The position numbers and the translations under genes were made by a program. Under the pieces are notes generated by a model, which searched no databases, was not told the origin of the DNA, and worked only from the letters and a program-made list of their open reading frames with translations. This document shows, piece by piece, positions 17,117-28,710 of a DNA stretch of 40,660 nt (the stretch's first letter is position 1; every line of letters begins with the position of its first letter). Source of the stretch: Sphaeroforma sirkka (Eukaryota; Opisthokonta; Ichthyosporea; Ichthyophonida); the NCBI GenBank assembly GCA_001586965.3, contig LUCW03002097.1, positions 1 to 40,660 of the forward strand, read 5' to 3'.

Positions 17117-18401
17117 ATGAATACTACGGCTGACCGCCAGGCCTTACATGCCCGTATGCTCAAGCTGTCAGAGGAGCTATGTAGTGCAGTAGAGAAGAAT
17201 GATTTACTACGAGCGGAGGCTCTACGAAGTGTACTCGAGACTTTGAGAGCAACACACGACTCGCGACCAGCAAACAAGCCAGAACCCCGGGAGCCTCGTA
17301 GTTGACTGGAGTGACCCTCTAACCGGTACAATATCAGCAACATAATGGAGCGCGACACTAAAGAGGCATTACGTGAAGCCCTTATGAGTGCGCAAATGTT
17401 GGGTCTAGATGAGGCATGGAGCCTGCGTTGGTTCTACAATGAGTTGAGTCATTTTAAAACCGAGCAATCTACGCTCGATTATATAAAATCTAATGACCAA
17501 CAATTAGCTGCATGGACACCAGAACTACAGATAACACAAATCTGTTTACACGAGACTCAGGCCACAGTGGACCCTACATTTCGCAAACTGGCATAAGGAC
17601 ACCTTAAGCTTAGTAATGTTTCAGTGATGGAACAGATGACTTTATTTTATGGAGAATCATCGTCGGGCACACGAGCGTTGTCAGACCGATGCAGATTTTA
17701 AGCAAAACTTGCTTAACCACTGTATAGTTCAATTGTTGGAAGATACCTTAAGATCTCGTACGTATGAGCTCACGTTACAATTACATCCGAAGTGGCAGCT
17801 CTTGAAGACCTATGAAATACTACAGCTGCTAAGTTCTGATATTCTGGAGGCTCAGATTCGTTCGACCCAACGTTTCGTCAACCATCGAGGTCATAACGGG
17901 AACACAGCCCGGGAGGAGACAACGAATAGTAGACCTGGTCCGCACATAGTACAGCGTCAGCAACAACAATGGCAACAACGTCCGACTCGAATAACCAGCC
18001 CAGCGACGTGCAACGGTTGTCGAGCACAAGCACCACCAGGATTGCGATACAGACCGCGCTGCCATCATTATCGGGCGGCCCAGCCCCTGGGGGGCAGGAC
18101 GTTAGAACACAGACGTCAGACGCAAGTCAGCAACATAGTTATGTTACCATAGGACAGCGATCTACACCGTCACAGGGGATCCGGACACTAACTACCACAA
18201 TACCCAAGCCGACAGTCGACCTCAGCTACAACGACACCTCAGGTTAATGTACTTACACAAAAAAACGGACCAGGGCACAATAGCCAGTCGGCCACAGAGA
18301 TGCATATACACTCAATTCTAACAAATGACGTCGAGCAGCCCGCGGATACACAGACGAACACATCGCAGTCCCTGTGGACTCCGATACCAGAGCAACACTG
18401 A
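17117..18401 (+). pseudogene. gag: Element D gag: middle and C-terminus
   Basis: Matches C gag: DRQALHARMLKLSEELCSAV, then MERDTKEALREALMSAQMLG, LHPKWQLLKTYEIL, and a Cys/His segment CNGCRAQAPPGLRYRPRCHH resembling CAGCQAQAPPGGRHIPRCHH of C. Stops occur at 17303 and shortly after, at 17594, and frame changes near 17640 and 18150. The frame carrying the C-terminal part ends at the UGA 18399-18401. Confidence 0.8.
18399..18401 (+). promoter_or_regulatory. In-frame UGA at the gag/pol junction of D
   Basis: The gag frame reads IPEQH, TGA, DLRVSDDE. Element C reads ADHA, TGA, EVRVSEPD at the homologous place. Both the stop and the following R-V-S are kept although the copies are diverged. After 17 further sense codons a frame change in D separates this from its protease frame. 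Confidence 0.6.
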
Positions 18402-18454
18402 GACCTCAGGGTGTCCGATGATGAGCATTACGTTTACGCATCCACTGAAGACAG

Positions 18455-19370
18455 TGATGGCAATTAAGGACCCACTGCTGTCTTCCGATAACCGTGTCTA
18501 TATACAATTGCAGGTGAATGAACGTACATTCCGAGTGTTGGTAGATACAGGTGCGAACCGTAGTTGCATCGCACGAGCATCCGCAGACCTCTTAGGACGA
18601 CCAATTACATCATCACCAATCGATTCATTTATATATTTGGTGGATAGAGCGGTCCGAACTCATCATCTGGGGACAACAGAAGTGCTACAGATACGTTATG
18701 GCTCAGAAATTATCAATGGGTCGTTCGAATTGATGAATCTCCCGGAAAGTATCGATATTATACTAGGGCTGGACATGATTACGGACCTCGGATTATACAT
18801 TGGTGGGATTCAGTCACCACTCGCGCCCATTGACCCAACGGAACTCGAAGACCTCTTTAAACCCATGGCTCGTCGTCAAGCCCCCAACACCACCGAACCA
18901 GACGGAGTACGGACAAGACTTGCTGCAGCTTTAGAAGCAAACGCCGACATTGCGGACAATGCACGTTGCCGCTTAGAGGGGAGTGAGGTTGCGATACCGG
19001 TGACACGCGAGCAAGCCATGAGTATGAAAAGATCGACACGCAACTTTGTATCCGAGCGCTGGTTGCCGTTTGTCGACGAACAAGTATAGAAGTGGTTGAA
19101 GGACCTAGTGATTACGAAGCGTACTACACCAACGACGGTGAATCTTCCTCTACTAACAGTTCCAACATTCGACAGTGAGGGTAACGTGAAAAAGGTGCGC
19201 GTATGTTTGGACATGCGAGAGGTCAAGGCACTGATTCCAAGGGATCAGTTTCTGATACCGAAGGTGAATGCGATCATTTCGCGGTTGAAGAGCAGGAAGT
19301 ACTATACCACACTCGATATATCAGCAGCATATGATAGACTACCGATACATACGGATTCCAGATATCTGTT
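18455..19370 (+). pseudogene. pol: Element D pol: aspartic protease and RT N-terminal half
   Basis: MAIKDPLLSSDNRVYIQLQV leads to the retropepsin motif VLVDTGANRSC (D-T-G intact) and later IDIILGLDM. RT begins near FVSERWLPFVDEQV; a TAG at 19087 replaces the Lys found in C. TTLDISAAYDRLP gives the first RT Asp. The frame is lost after SRYL near 19370, where C continues into SFTHERYQYSF. Confidence 0.88.
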
Positions 19371-20351
19371 AATACCACACACGATCGATACCAGTACTCG
19401 TTTATATCGGCATCGTTTGGGTTACACGTATTGACGCAGCAATTCCAGCGGACGCTCAGTACGATACTCGATGGACTACCAGTCCACCACTACATTGACG
19501 ACTTTGTGATTGCTAGTGATGATTACGAAGAGCACATCGCTACAGTGAAGGAGGTGATCAAAAGACTGACGTACCACAGTTTCAAACTGAATCCGGCAAA
19601 GTGTCACTTCGCAATTGCCGAGATCATGATACTAGGCAAGAAGTTCTCAGCGGCAGGTATTGACGTCGACTTTGAGAAGCAGGCAAAACTACTCGACTGG
19701 TCAGCACCTCAGCGATACAAGGACATTGCCTCCTCGTTGGGGCTGGCTAACTTCTTGCACGGACACCTACCCAAATACGCACACGTGGTTTTGCCCCTAC
19801 GTGAATTTTGCAAGCTTAAGCCGAATGAACTGATCGGAGATAGGTGGGAACAACGTTACTCGGATGTGTGGAAAGCAATGAAGGACGTAATAGCTAACGC
19901 GGTCGCACTACACTTCCCGGTTGATAACGTTCCATTCAACCTCGAGACGGATGCGAGTGAATAAGGACTGAGAGGAGCACTGTTTCAGTGGGTGGAGGGC
20001 AAGAAGCACTACCTAATGTTTTTCAGCAAGACCCTCAATCCAGCTCAACAGAACTATGCGACACCAATAAAAGAGCTTCTAGCGTTAGTCTACGGTTTGA
20101 CACACTTCCGCGACTACCTCGACGGTCAACGCTTCGCAGTGTTTACGGATCATAAAGCATTAGTATATATAAATACCCAACTGAAGCTTAATCCTATGCT
20201 ACAGCGGTGGCGCCATATCGTAGCGCCCTTAAACTTCACAATTTCACATATACCTGGGGAGAAGAACTTCCTACCGGATATGCTGAGTCCCATACATGAA
20301 AGGACCGCGGAGACAGACGTACCAGAGATCCTATATGCAGACTGTTGGTAA
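19371..20351 (+). pseudogene. pol: Element D pol: RT C-terminal half and RNase H
   Basis: Contains LHVLTQQFQ in the restored frame, the YIDDFVIASDD box, LGKKFSAAGIDVDFEKQAKL and RNase H motifs LETDASE, FAVFTDHKALVYI and HIPGEKNFLPDML. Stops: TAA at 19962 (Tyr codon in C) and TAA at 20349 (Gln codon in C). Otherwise it is collinear with C. Confidence 0.9.
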
Positions 20352-20790
20352 TTATTTCCCAGCTACTTCGAACAAGCGCAACGTATATTTGGACACAACA
20401 ACATAGATGTGTTCGCAGCACCTCACTACGCGCAGCTCCCTAGGTTTTGGACAAAGAACGAACGCGACGGCGCGTTTGATCATGACTGGGCGTTGGTCGA
20501 TGGCTGGATGAACCCGCCGTGGACGTTGATACATAGCATGCTTTGGAATAATAAAGCGGACGGGGCTACAACACTGGACTCTTCGAGCACCATGGTTTGA
20601 TCTCTTCAAACTATTATTGCAAGCCGAGCCAGTGTTAGTACCCCAGACCCCGCATACATTTTTAAAGTATGCGAAGTGCGCCTGTGGGAAGACCCCATGG
20701 GGCCATACGGTAGTTACACGGGTGGGGCCGCCGTCAGGCTTCCAGCTAGCCGAGAGCTTCACATAGCGATTGGGCTGTGCCGAACCTCGA
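20352..20790 (+). pseudogene. Element D pol: NPP-motif (DIRS-like) domain
   Basis: NNIDVFAAPHYAQLPRFW, GAFDHDWALVDGWMNPPW, then after a deletion of about 11 bases near 20575 the frame APWFDLFKLLLQAEPVLVPQ, and TPHTFLKYAK..CGKTPWGHT. The PWF here shows that the UAG ending the main ORF of C (30922) was a Trp codon. Confidence 0.82.
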
Positions 20791-20869
20791 CACACACCAC
20801 ATTATCAATGTTTGGATACAGCACGAGATTTTTCTGGGCGTTAAGTAGTGACGCGGCACAATCGGCTTT

Positions 20870-21508
20870 TGCGAATGTCACACCGATGGAAAAACAACGG
20901 CGTACACAACTCACACAGGCACATCATGAACAAGGCCACCAAAGCGCTGCCGATACAGTCCAACAATCGCAACAGAACGGACACATCTGGCCGGGGGCAT
21001 TAGAACTGGCTATATAGATTAAGCGGCAATGTGGGCAGTGTTTTAGCCAGGATACCCTACGTAAAGGTTTCCATCCTATGATGAGTATTGACGCGAAGTA
21101 TCCTCGGGATCACATTCAGGTAGACTATATTCCGATGCCGGTAACGTCCACACGACAGAATGAATTTGAAATTCAAATGTGCTAGACGTGGCTTCCGGCT
21201 ATTCGATCTTACGTGCTACACCCGATATGACTAAGGAAACCATCGCGCGGATGTTATTGTCAATCTATAGTGAACATGGATTCCCTCGCGAGCTACAGAC
21301 AGATATGAGTACTGAGTTTACTAACAACATGGTAGCTCTATTGTCAAGAAAGTGGGTATACTTCACAAAGTATCACCACCTTACAGACCGCAGGTGTTTT
21401 GGGCAACGGAACGTCGACACCAGGAGATAGCACGATCGATACGCGTCGTCTGCGAGGCAGTACCCCAAGCATAGGACGAACGTCTATTTTTTTACAATTC
21501 TGTACCAG
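20870..21508 (+). pseudogene. Element D pol: integrase, truncated
   Basis: The HHCC domain is seen as HHEQGHQSAAD and, after a TAG at 21015, CGQC. The core has VDYIPMPV (first Asp) and QTDMSTEF (second Asp), followed by YHHLTDRR and a rearranged QRNVDTRR region where the Glu should be. The reading continues in another frame with SIRVVCEAVPQA until an LTR starts at 21509. Integrase C-terminus and 3' LTR of D are missing at this site. Confidence 0.82.
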
Positions 21509-21795
21509 TGTAGAGTATGGAGAGTAGCTGAAAGGTACGAGACAATAGGATACAATAGACCAATTCTCAAGTACGATTATCTCAGCTCAAGTACGGTTAT
21601 CTCAGCTGGGAAAAGTCCCTAGTCTGAGAGAACCGAACTGAGTCTTTATTTGTGTTCTCACTAGACTCAGGATTTATTTGAGTGTTTCTCTCACACGCGG
21701 AGTCCCGGTATAGCTTATCGGTTCTACCACTAATATTTCTGATGACTCTAATATCAGAAGTATTCCACTCCTAATTAGAAAACACAATAGTTACA
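21509..21795 (-). repeat. LTR-like repeat 1 (287 bp)
   Basis: Plus text TGTAGAGTATGGAGAG...AATAGTTACA. It matches 23641-23905 closely (for example AAAAGTCCCTAGTCTGAGAG, GCGGAGTCCCGGTATAGCTT). It contains a 20-bp tandem duplication near 21570-21610 (CTCAAGTACGATTATCTCAG and CTCAAGTACGGTTATCTCAG) absent from the other copy. The outer end abuts interrupted integrase coding of D. Confidence 0.8.
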
Positions 21796-21888
21796 CTCAG
21801 TCTTGGACCTCAGCTCTCGGCTGGCCGGTGGCTCGTGAATAATATGAGAAGTCTTAAATTACTATTACACTCTCTCGGGCTGACCGAT

Positions 21889-22496
21889 CTATACATATAT
21901 TAAATTGAGAATAAGTCCCAAATTCCTCTCAGGCTGACGACGTAATTTGTTTTTAACGTATTTAGAAATACGTCTACTCCTGTAGTCTCTCACCAACAGC
22001 GACTGTTGTTGCGTCATTAATTGGGTCAGTTTCTGTGCAAAATTCTGGTCACACACAGTTTCCTTGCTGTGGGTACGTCGACGGTGATGTCTACGCTTGC
22101 TGGGTGGGAGGCGTAGCTGATCGTTACTTGCGGACGATGAGCCGGAAGCTCCAGAGGACGAATGAGAGGACAGACCGATACTAGCTACATACTCAACAGT
22201 AACGGTCTGGTTCTGAACCGCACACAGGTCGGATAGACTCGGTGTCGAATATGACGTCATCCTCCTGTAGGTTAGGCTCGTCTCCGAGTGCTGTTGGTGT
22301 CTGCTCACGGTTGGCAAACATCTGATGACCAACCTCTTGACTCGCCTGGTATTGTTCATCCGGATTCTTCTCAGGTTGTTGGTTGATGCTGTTCAGATTG
22401 GACTGGCGACGTGTAGTGCGTGTCGATCAATATCGTATTCCTTGCGACGTTCAGGGGTAAGCTGCTGCTGTGACGACTTTTGTAGGGGTTGAATAT
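21889..22496 (-). pseudogene. gag: Fragment E gag N-terminus
   Basis: The minus strand reads KSSQQQLTPERRKEYDIDRH near 22480, like the gag start of element C. It then has IGLSSHSSSGASG, DQLRLPPSKRRHHRRRTHSK and QKLTQLMTQQQSLL, parallel to GLSPRSSPDTPGA, PPRLPPNEWKRHRNR and QKLTELM in C. The ATG of C is replaced by ATT/ATA here, and a frameshift lies near 22360. After QQSLL similarity to C stops, and the DNA soon reaches the LTR-like repeat. Confidence 0.75.
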
Positions 22497-23640
22497 GGTG
22501 GAGGAAGTTGACTTCAATGGAGGCCTCTGAAATGTGTGCGATTGAACTATAGATAGGTCTTAAACACACCAAACCTCGACGATTGCCCTCGTGGAACGGC
22601 CTTGCCGATTCTCAACTACATCAACTCACACTCAAAGTGATAAGTGAGTCTCGGCGTTAACTCACCATTCAACGATTAGTCGTCTTGCTCTCCTACATCG
22701 AAGCTTGCGTCGGAGTACGTCCTACTTGTCGGATCATCTCTTGAAAACGATGTGGACCACTCTTACTCCACCGGAGAGTTAGCCTTATATTCGATATACG
22801 GTCTTTGCTCTGTCGAGAGATCCTAGACTCCCTATTTTCTCCTCCTCCTTCGCTTCTCTGACTCGTCGTGTCTCATCACGTGCCATTGCAGTTGTCGGGT
22901 TGTGACTTCCTGTCGTCTCGTGTCGTCATATGTCGCACTCTAAGCTTACTCTCCAACAAATAACATACACTATACGCACCACCAACATCCCCCATATAGC
23001 TATACTATATTATGACTTTGACATTGAGTTCTTGAGGCATCACCAACGCTTTAAAATCTTGTTCACAAAATTTATCACACACGCATCATATATCAATTTC
23101 TAGCGCACGATCTACTATCCTGAGATAGTCCATGGTTCTCTCTTAGTTCTCTATATAAACTCTTGTCTTATTCCCTCTACTAATATCATGCGGCTGCATC
23201 CATCGTTTACCATCGAACCGCCTACGCCTCCTCATGGGGGCCCAATTGGACTGATTTGGCTACCATCCTCTGTAGTAATCCTTGTAGTAAATTTTATATG
23301 TTGCCAACCTCTTATATTCGTAGTGTAGGCTATTAAACTTGTCGGTTAAGATATCTTGAACTTGATAGTACTCTGTGGTATACATGGACACCATTAAATG
23401 CGCATGTATCTTTTCTCCCGATATCTAACGATTGATTTCGTCAACGTACATAGTCCCCCTTCTCGTAAGATGCTCACTATATTGTTGCAATCGTAATATG
23501 TATTGTTAGACTTTACCTATTCTTCCTTAACGGTTGCTTCTATCCTCTCTCTTCTTCAGAGTTCGACCCTCTGCTTCTGCTTCTTCTTAGCTCCGCTACT
23601 TAGTAATAATTCTTTTATTGTTTCTTGAGTTTCTGCAAGA
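22497..23640 (-). other. Leader-like noncoding DNA between LTR and gag of E
   Basis: No ORF of note. The part next to gag resembles the leader of element C (shared TTCAATCGCACACATTTC-like text, then CTCCATTGA). Homology further out was not seen. Length about 1.14 kb. Confidence 0.45.
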
Positions 23641-23964
23641 TATAGAGTATGGAGAGTAGTTGAAAGGTACGAGACAAAGGGTACAATAGACCTCTTCTCA
23701 TGTACGGTTATCTCAGCTAGGAAAAGTCCCTAGTCTGAGAGATCCGAACTGAGTCTTTATTTGTGTTTTCACTTGACTCAGGATTTACTTGAGTGTTTCT
23801 CTCACACGCGGAGTCCCGGTATAGCTTATCGGTTCTTAAGCTAATATTTTTGATGATTTTGATATCAGAAATATTCCAATCCTAATTCCAAAACACAATA
23901 GTTGATGGTCCTGGGGTTTGGGATTTGGATTGGCTTTTTGATAATCTGGTCTTTAGATGCTACA
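23641..23964 (-). repeat. LTR 2 (about 324 bp)
   Basis: On the minus strand it begins TGTAGCATC immediately after a G-rich tract and ends ...CATACTCTATA (TACA with one change). Positions 23641-23905 repeat the LTR at 21509-21795. Minus-strand AATAAA lies in the shared part. The polypurine tract before it makes it a 3' LTR for fragment F; it may also serve as 5' LTR for E. Confidence 0.75.
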
Positions 23965-23974
23965 GCCCCCCAAC
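23965..23974 (-). promoter_or_regulatory. Polypurine tract of fragment F
   Basis: Minus strand GTTGGGGGGC directly before TGTAGC. Compare CTGGGGGCTA before TGTAGAAA in family 1. This marks orientation and LTR boundary. Confidence 0.6.
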
Positions 23975-24664
23975 TTTATACTCCTTAGCCTGCGTAGGAG
24001 TAGAAAGTGACATCTTACAGTACTAGATTGTCTAGAGGTTGTTATTTGTATACAGGGAAAAACTTGTCCCTTAGGGGGCATAAGACGAAAAACCTGCCAC
24101 CATTATCTACTATATATTACCGGTTAATTAAACTTATTCTATGACAGGAGTTCTCTACCACGCTCATTGGAGTCAGTCTTGATCGGTGCTCTCGGTTGAT
24201 CTCAACTTGGCTTAGGAAAACGCTTCTCAACTGTGGCTCTACGGCCGTCTTTGGTCCTTGTCCCTCTGGTGTGTGGGGGGGAGCATGCTTCAAGGCGAGA
24301 AAAGTGGAGGTGTCCCGTGGTATCAGTGAGATTTGCTTAGGTCCCCCGCCTCGTGCGCTTTCTGTTGCTCGCTGATCTTTCATCAGTGCTCGTCGTAACT
24401 GACTTCTTTGGCCTTGACTGCCCTCGTTTGCGTCGGATGGCGTTGGCGGTATGTTGCAATGACATCAGCATCTGCTATGTCTAATTGTTGCGTCCAGGTA
24501 TGCTCTTTTTTGTCCATTACAGTAGGTACTCTTGGTATCCATCCCCTCGGACGGACGGCTTGTCGTCGACTATCGAGGAGAACTGAGTCTTCTCGGTTGA
24601 TTGTACGTGATTATTAGGAGTAAATACTTACGGAGTATTTGCGCTTTTTACAAGTCCAGGTAGC
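23975..24664 (-). other. Tail of fragment F between integrase and 3' LTR
   Basis: Contains an open frame of 88 codons (24383-24117, minus) with RESARGG-type basic composition and no recognised domain. The rest is broken. It probably encodes or encoded the carboxyl tail of the polyprotein. Confidence 0.35.
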
Positions 24665-24898
24665 TCAAACACTGATCGAGTCAGGATATTCGGGGGCCTT
24701 AGTCTCATCAAGCTTACAGACAATATACCCGTTCTCCTCCCTGCGTACTATTTTGTATGGTCCGCCATTTGGTGCTGTTAACTTGTTCATTTTACCTTGA
24801 TAACGAACCATGACAAGGTCCCCTTCCTGGAAGTTTACATACTTTTTTTTGGTATTCTTGATCGTATGCTGCGCGCATCTTCTCTTGTTATTGTGCAA
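24665..24898 (-). pseudogene. Fragment F integrase C-terminal (GPY) module
   Basis: QEGDLVMVRYQGKMNKL is followed by NGGPYKIVRREENGYIV, the GPY/F module of Ty3 integrases, then CKLDETKAPEYP. Upstream in another frame, ATAELRRSHQATIRKY looks like the preceding helix. This part is missing from C and D, so it is the only family 2 type integrase tail in the window; assignment to that family rests on context. Confidence 0.75.
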
Positions 24899-25018
24899 CA
24901 GTATTTTCTAATTGTGGCCTGATGGCTCCGTCTTAATTCTGCAGTCGCATTTCCCAATGTGGTCAGAATACAAGTACTTAGATTTATTTGATTATTTTAG
25001 GTTTATTACAAGTTTTAC

Positions 25019-25189
25019 AGTTTATCAGAATAATCTGATAAACTGGGGTTTAGGGGTTTGCTGGTTTTACAGCACATGACTAATGACTCATTTAAGAGTC
25101 AGTCATTTTAGGATTACTGTTTATATTTACTAATAAATGAACAACGTCCCCCTCCCTGAGGAGGGAGAACGTTGAGATACAGTTATCTC
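25019..25189. repeat. Cluster of four hairpins
   Basis: (1) AGTTTATCAGA-ATAA-TCTGATAAACT, 25019-25044, perfect 11-bp arms. (2) ATGACT-GACTC / GAGTC-AGTCAT, 25076-25106. (3) AACG..CTCCCT-GAGG-AGGGAG..CGTT, 25143-25173. (4) GAGATA-CAGT-TATCTC, 25174-25189. No ORF covers them. The spacing and regularity suggest a structured transcript end, recombination site or remnant of a mobile element end. Confidence 0.8.
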
Positions 25190-26441
25190 GCGTATACTTA
25201 CTACATTTTTAACTTACCATAGAAGTTGTTAGTTTACTAGTAATTACAGAGAAAGCTACAGAATATGAATTAGTCAGTAGCTGGCACATATTTTTGTTAT
25301 AAGTATAACAATTGAAAGACAATGCGAACAGAGAATGTCGCATCAAAATGAACGATTTAGATTATCCGGTCGTTGGATTAACGACATGTGGACGACGAGG
25401 ATGAAGAAAGAATCTACTAATACGAGTGAAACCGAAGAGCGAACATTCCAATCAAGCAGAACATTAGCCAGGGTCAACAAGGAAGGTCTCACGACGATCA
25501 AATAACGAAATCAGACAATCAGTCATAATCCACAGATAAGTAGTCATGTGTGAGTACAGGTAGGAAGGTTGTTTTCAGTGTGAGACAAGTACAAATCGAA
25601 TTACAAGCTAATGAGCTTAAATTGTATTTAAGAAGTGGTTAGAAGAAAGTTCTTTAGGATCCACAGTAGTAGAGATGGGAAATGTACATGGTTAGTACCG
25701 ACTCGGTTAGTACGATGACGCAAAGAATCAGCGGCATACTAGATTATTTTACAAAAGTTTTAAGAATAGGAAGCATACAGAGACACAAGTAAGCACCTGT
25801 GAGTTATTAGGAGCATATAAGGGTGGGGGCGCACATAAAACGAATGATGCAAGTAAATACAAGGTTAAATTGTGAAAATGATATACGAACACACTCAAAT
25901 CACTAGAACTTCCAGATAAATCAGGTCAACGGAGAGGATCAACAGTATGCACAGAAGGTGTGGTTGACGGCAGCTTAGTTTAGGAGTGCAATAACGAGCA
26001 ATCGTTCTTAGATCGAGAAGCATATTCTAACAACCGCAACAGCACATGACAAGGACATCACGGGTAAGAAGAGTAAAAGAAGAGCGATGAGGGAAGTTCC
26101 CAACAGGGTCCTGCGAATAGACCGACATTAGGCCGGAGCAAGAGCTGGCGAGGAGTAGAACAAGAAGTGGTTCCGACTAATGAGGCACTCAACCATATGT
26201 TATTGTGGGATGAAGAGTAAGACAGCTGGTAGTGTTAGAGTAGATAGACTATCCACACTACTGATGTTAGTGTAGGAAATGAAACAGTCCCGAGGGAACC
26301 CACGAGTTCCTCGGAGATCGATGTCGAGACGTTATGTGTTTGAAGGATGAAATTTAATAGAAAATGGATATTTATATTCAGTACTCTATCAGTTCATTCG
26401 CACACATTTCTAGTTCTCCATTGACAAACAACTCACCAACC
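25190..26441 (+). other. Leader or flank of element C, no ORF
   Basis: No convincing coding. The last ~70 bp before the gag ATG match the leader of fragment E. No LTR was identified, so the 5' boundary of element C is unknown. Confidence 0.5.
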
Positions 26442-28710
26442 ATGTCCTACCCCCGCCAAAGTCGTAGACAACAACTCTTGAATCCTGAGCACCGCAAGGA
26501 AGATGATATCGACCGACGTGGAACTAAACGTCGTCAGTCCCATATGGAACGCTCCGCTCCGCACTCAGGTCAGGCTCTGAAGGGGCAACAACAGAAACAT
26601 CTTGGGGCTCTACACATTATTTCCGCGGACGACAAGCAGCCATCAACAGCATACAAAAATGTACCTGCACAATCTGACGAGGATGTCATATTCGAGGGTG
26701 AGACCAAGGAAGTACCCGACCTGCGTGCGGACAGCAGTCAGACTTTTATTGGTGAACAGGTAGCCAGTGAAGGGCTGTCCCCTCGTTCGTCTCCGGATAC
26801 TCCAGGGGCCTTATTTCCCAGTAATGACCCACCACGCCTCCCACCTAACGAGTGGAAGCGTCACCGGAACCGTACCAACAACAAGGAAACGGCACGGGAA
26901 CAATCGTCAGCTCAGAAACTCACGGAGCTGATGACACCGTAACTTTTTACTGCAAGGGAGCCCTCTTCGACTACAGCAGTCTCTCTTTGAAAAATACGAA
27001 CAGAGGTTACAGCGCATAAACGCCGGACGAACTACAATAGGGCCGGCCGCTAAGGAGAGTTCTATTGAAGCACACGAACGGGTACAGGCAGTACCAGAGG
27101 ACGAAGACAACCCTACCTTCCGAATTCAAGGCTGTGAGCGTCCGTTTTATGGACTCGGGTACAAATCACCAGGGTCAGAGGACAGTTCAACCGAGGAGGA
27201 TGATACTCTGTCTGCCAGTGAGAACACACCAACTTTTCAAGAGTTCGCACATGAACAAGTATTAGCCAGACAGAACCCTCAAGGTAAGGAGGCGGTGAAG
27301 AATATACAGGACCGATTAAGTACGAACCTGCGCCAACAACAGCAACGTCAGTGGGGCGCGCCCAGTGAATATGTACAGACACCTAAACGACAAGAGAAGG
27401 AGACAACAGTGCCTCCGCCCACACCGGCTAGTATCGAGAAAAGCCGACAGGCGCTACACGCACGGATACTACATTTAAGTGACGAGCTATGCCAAGCAAT
27501 CGAGGAGAATAACACGGCTCGAGCTGAAGCTCTTCGGGGCGTGATTGAGACACTTCGAGCTACATTAGAGTCCCGACCGGTAGAGAAGCGTCCCGTACCT
27601 TCACCACGTACGTGGCCTGATTGGCCGTCGAACAGATACTACCTACATGATATTATGGAACGGGACACAAGAGGGGCTCTCCTCGAGGCGTTCAAGAACG
27701 CACAAATCGCAGGGCTGGACGAGAGTTGGAACCTTACATGGTTTCATAAGGTACTTTCTTACTTCAAGGCGGAGAAGTCAACACTGGACTACATCCGCGA
27801 CAACTCTGAACGGTTGAAGACATGCACACCTCAGCTACAGATCGAACAGATATGTTCGCACGAAACACAAGCCACTGTCGATCCCGCGTTTCGCAAGTTA
27901 GCCAAGGGCCAAAGTCGGAACATGCACACTCCTCTTATGGAACAAATGACACAGCTCATGGAGAACCACAGGAGGGCACGTGAACGGTGCCAGACAGATG
28001 CTGACTTCCAACAGAATTTAGTGAACCACTGCATTGTACAACTGTTAGAAGAAGCTCTCAACGGCCGTACGTATGAACGTACTCTACAGTTGCATCCCAA
28101 ATGGCAACTGATGGAGACACACGAGCTTATACAGCTGTTGAGCCCTGACATTCAGGATGCACAGTAACGTGCGACAGCACGTTTCCAGGGTCGCAACAAC
28201 CGCGAGGGCCCGACGACCAATGGAAGTCGCGACCACACCAATAGCCGCCCCAACCTACAGACGAGTAGACGACAAACACAGAATTGGACTCAACGGCCCC
28301 AACCTACGGTACCAACGACTTGTGCGGGGTGCCAGGCACAGGCGCCACCAGGTGGTAGGCACATCCCACGGTGTCATCATTTCAGGGCGTCGCAAGCGGT
28401 GAGCGCGGAGGGTCGGGCAAGGCTATACGACAACAACCGTCCTTTGAGGGACGTACAATCGGTACACAGACCGTCCACAACATCAACCACAGGACAGGGG
28501 CAGAATACATCCCAGACTAGAGACGTAGTCACAATACGTCCGACGCCTCAAGTACAGGTGAATGCGATTACACAGGACGAAGACTTGGCTCCATCATCGG
28601 AAGCTACAGAGATTCATATCAACACGATTCTTTACGAAGACTTCGAGCACATGACGTCAACACCAAACCACACCTATGAGACGTGGGATTCGGTAGCTGA
28701 TCATGCATGA
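26442..28710 (+). pseudogene. gag: Element C gag (about 755 codons, one frameshift and one stop)
   Basis: ATG at 26442 in good context (ACCATGT), starting MSYPRQSRRQQLLNPEHRKE. The N-terminal part is basic and disordered. After a shift between 26943 and 26973 the frame stays open: QQSLFEKYEQRLQRI, SRQALHARILHLSDELCQAI, capsid-like helices (MERDTRGALLEAFKNAQIAG, LHPKWQLMETHELIQLL). A TAA at 28165 falls where D has Ile-Arg. Beyond it is the Cys/His segment CAGCQAQAPPGGRHIPRCHH, a possible nucleocapsid zinc site, and an acidic/Thr-rich end. It terminates in UGA at 28708, in frame with pol. Confidence 0.82.
28708..28710 (+). promoter_or_regulatory. In-frame UGA between gag and pol of C
   Basis: ADHA-UGA-EVRVSEPDR: the 736-codon pol ORF follows the stop in the same frame. 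No ATG lies at the start of pol; the first is in AVMAIQDP, 19 codons later and close to the protease. Readthrough would give Gag-Pol. No CTA or CARYYA readthrough hexamer follows; the next codon is GAG. Confidence 0.65.

Larger units (their letters stand above)
17110..21508 (+). mobile_element. Ty3-type LTR retroelement, family 2, copy D (main part)
   Basis: Collinear with element C from the middle of gag (QALHARMLKLSEEL at 17140) to the integrase core. It has at least ten stops or frameshifts. The gag N-terminus lies apart at 12780-13343, and the integrase ends at 21508, where an LTR begins. D and C are diverged throughout, so they are separate old insertions of one family. Confidence 0.88.
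21509..24960 (-). mobile_element. Minus-strand family 2 LTR array (fragments E and F)
   Basis: Read on the minus strand: integrase C-terminus (24898-24665), tail, polypurine tract, LTR (23964-23641), leader-like DNA, gag N-terminus (22496-21889), LTR-like repeat (21795-21509). This is what a tandem pair sharing one central LTR would look like after deletions. It cuts the integrase of element D. AATAAA occurs on the minus strand within the LTRs, consistent with minus orientation. Confidence 0.65.
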
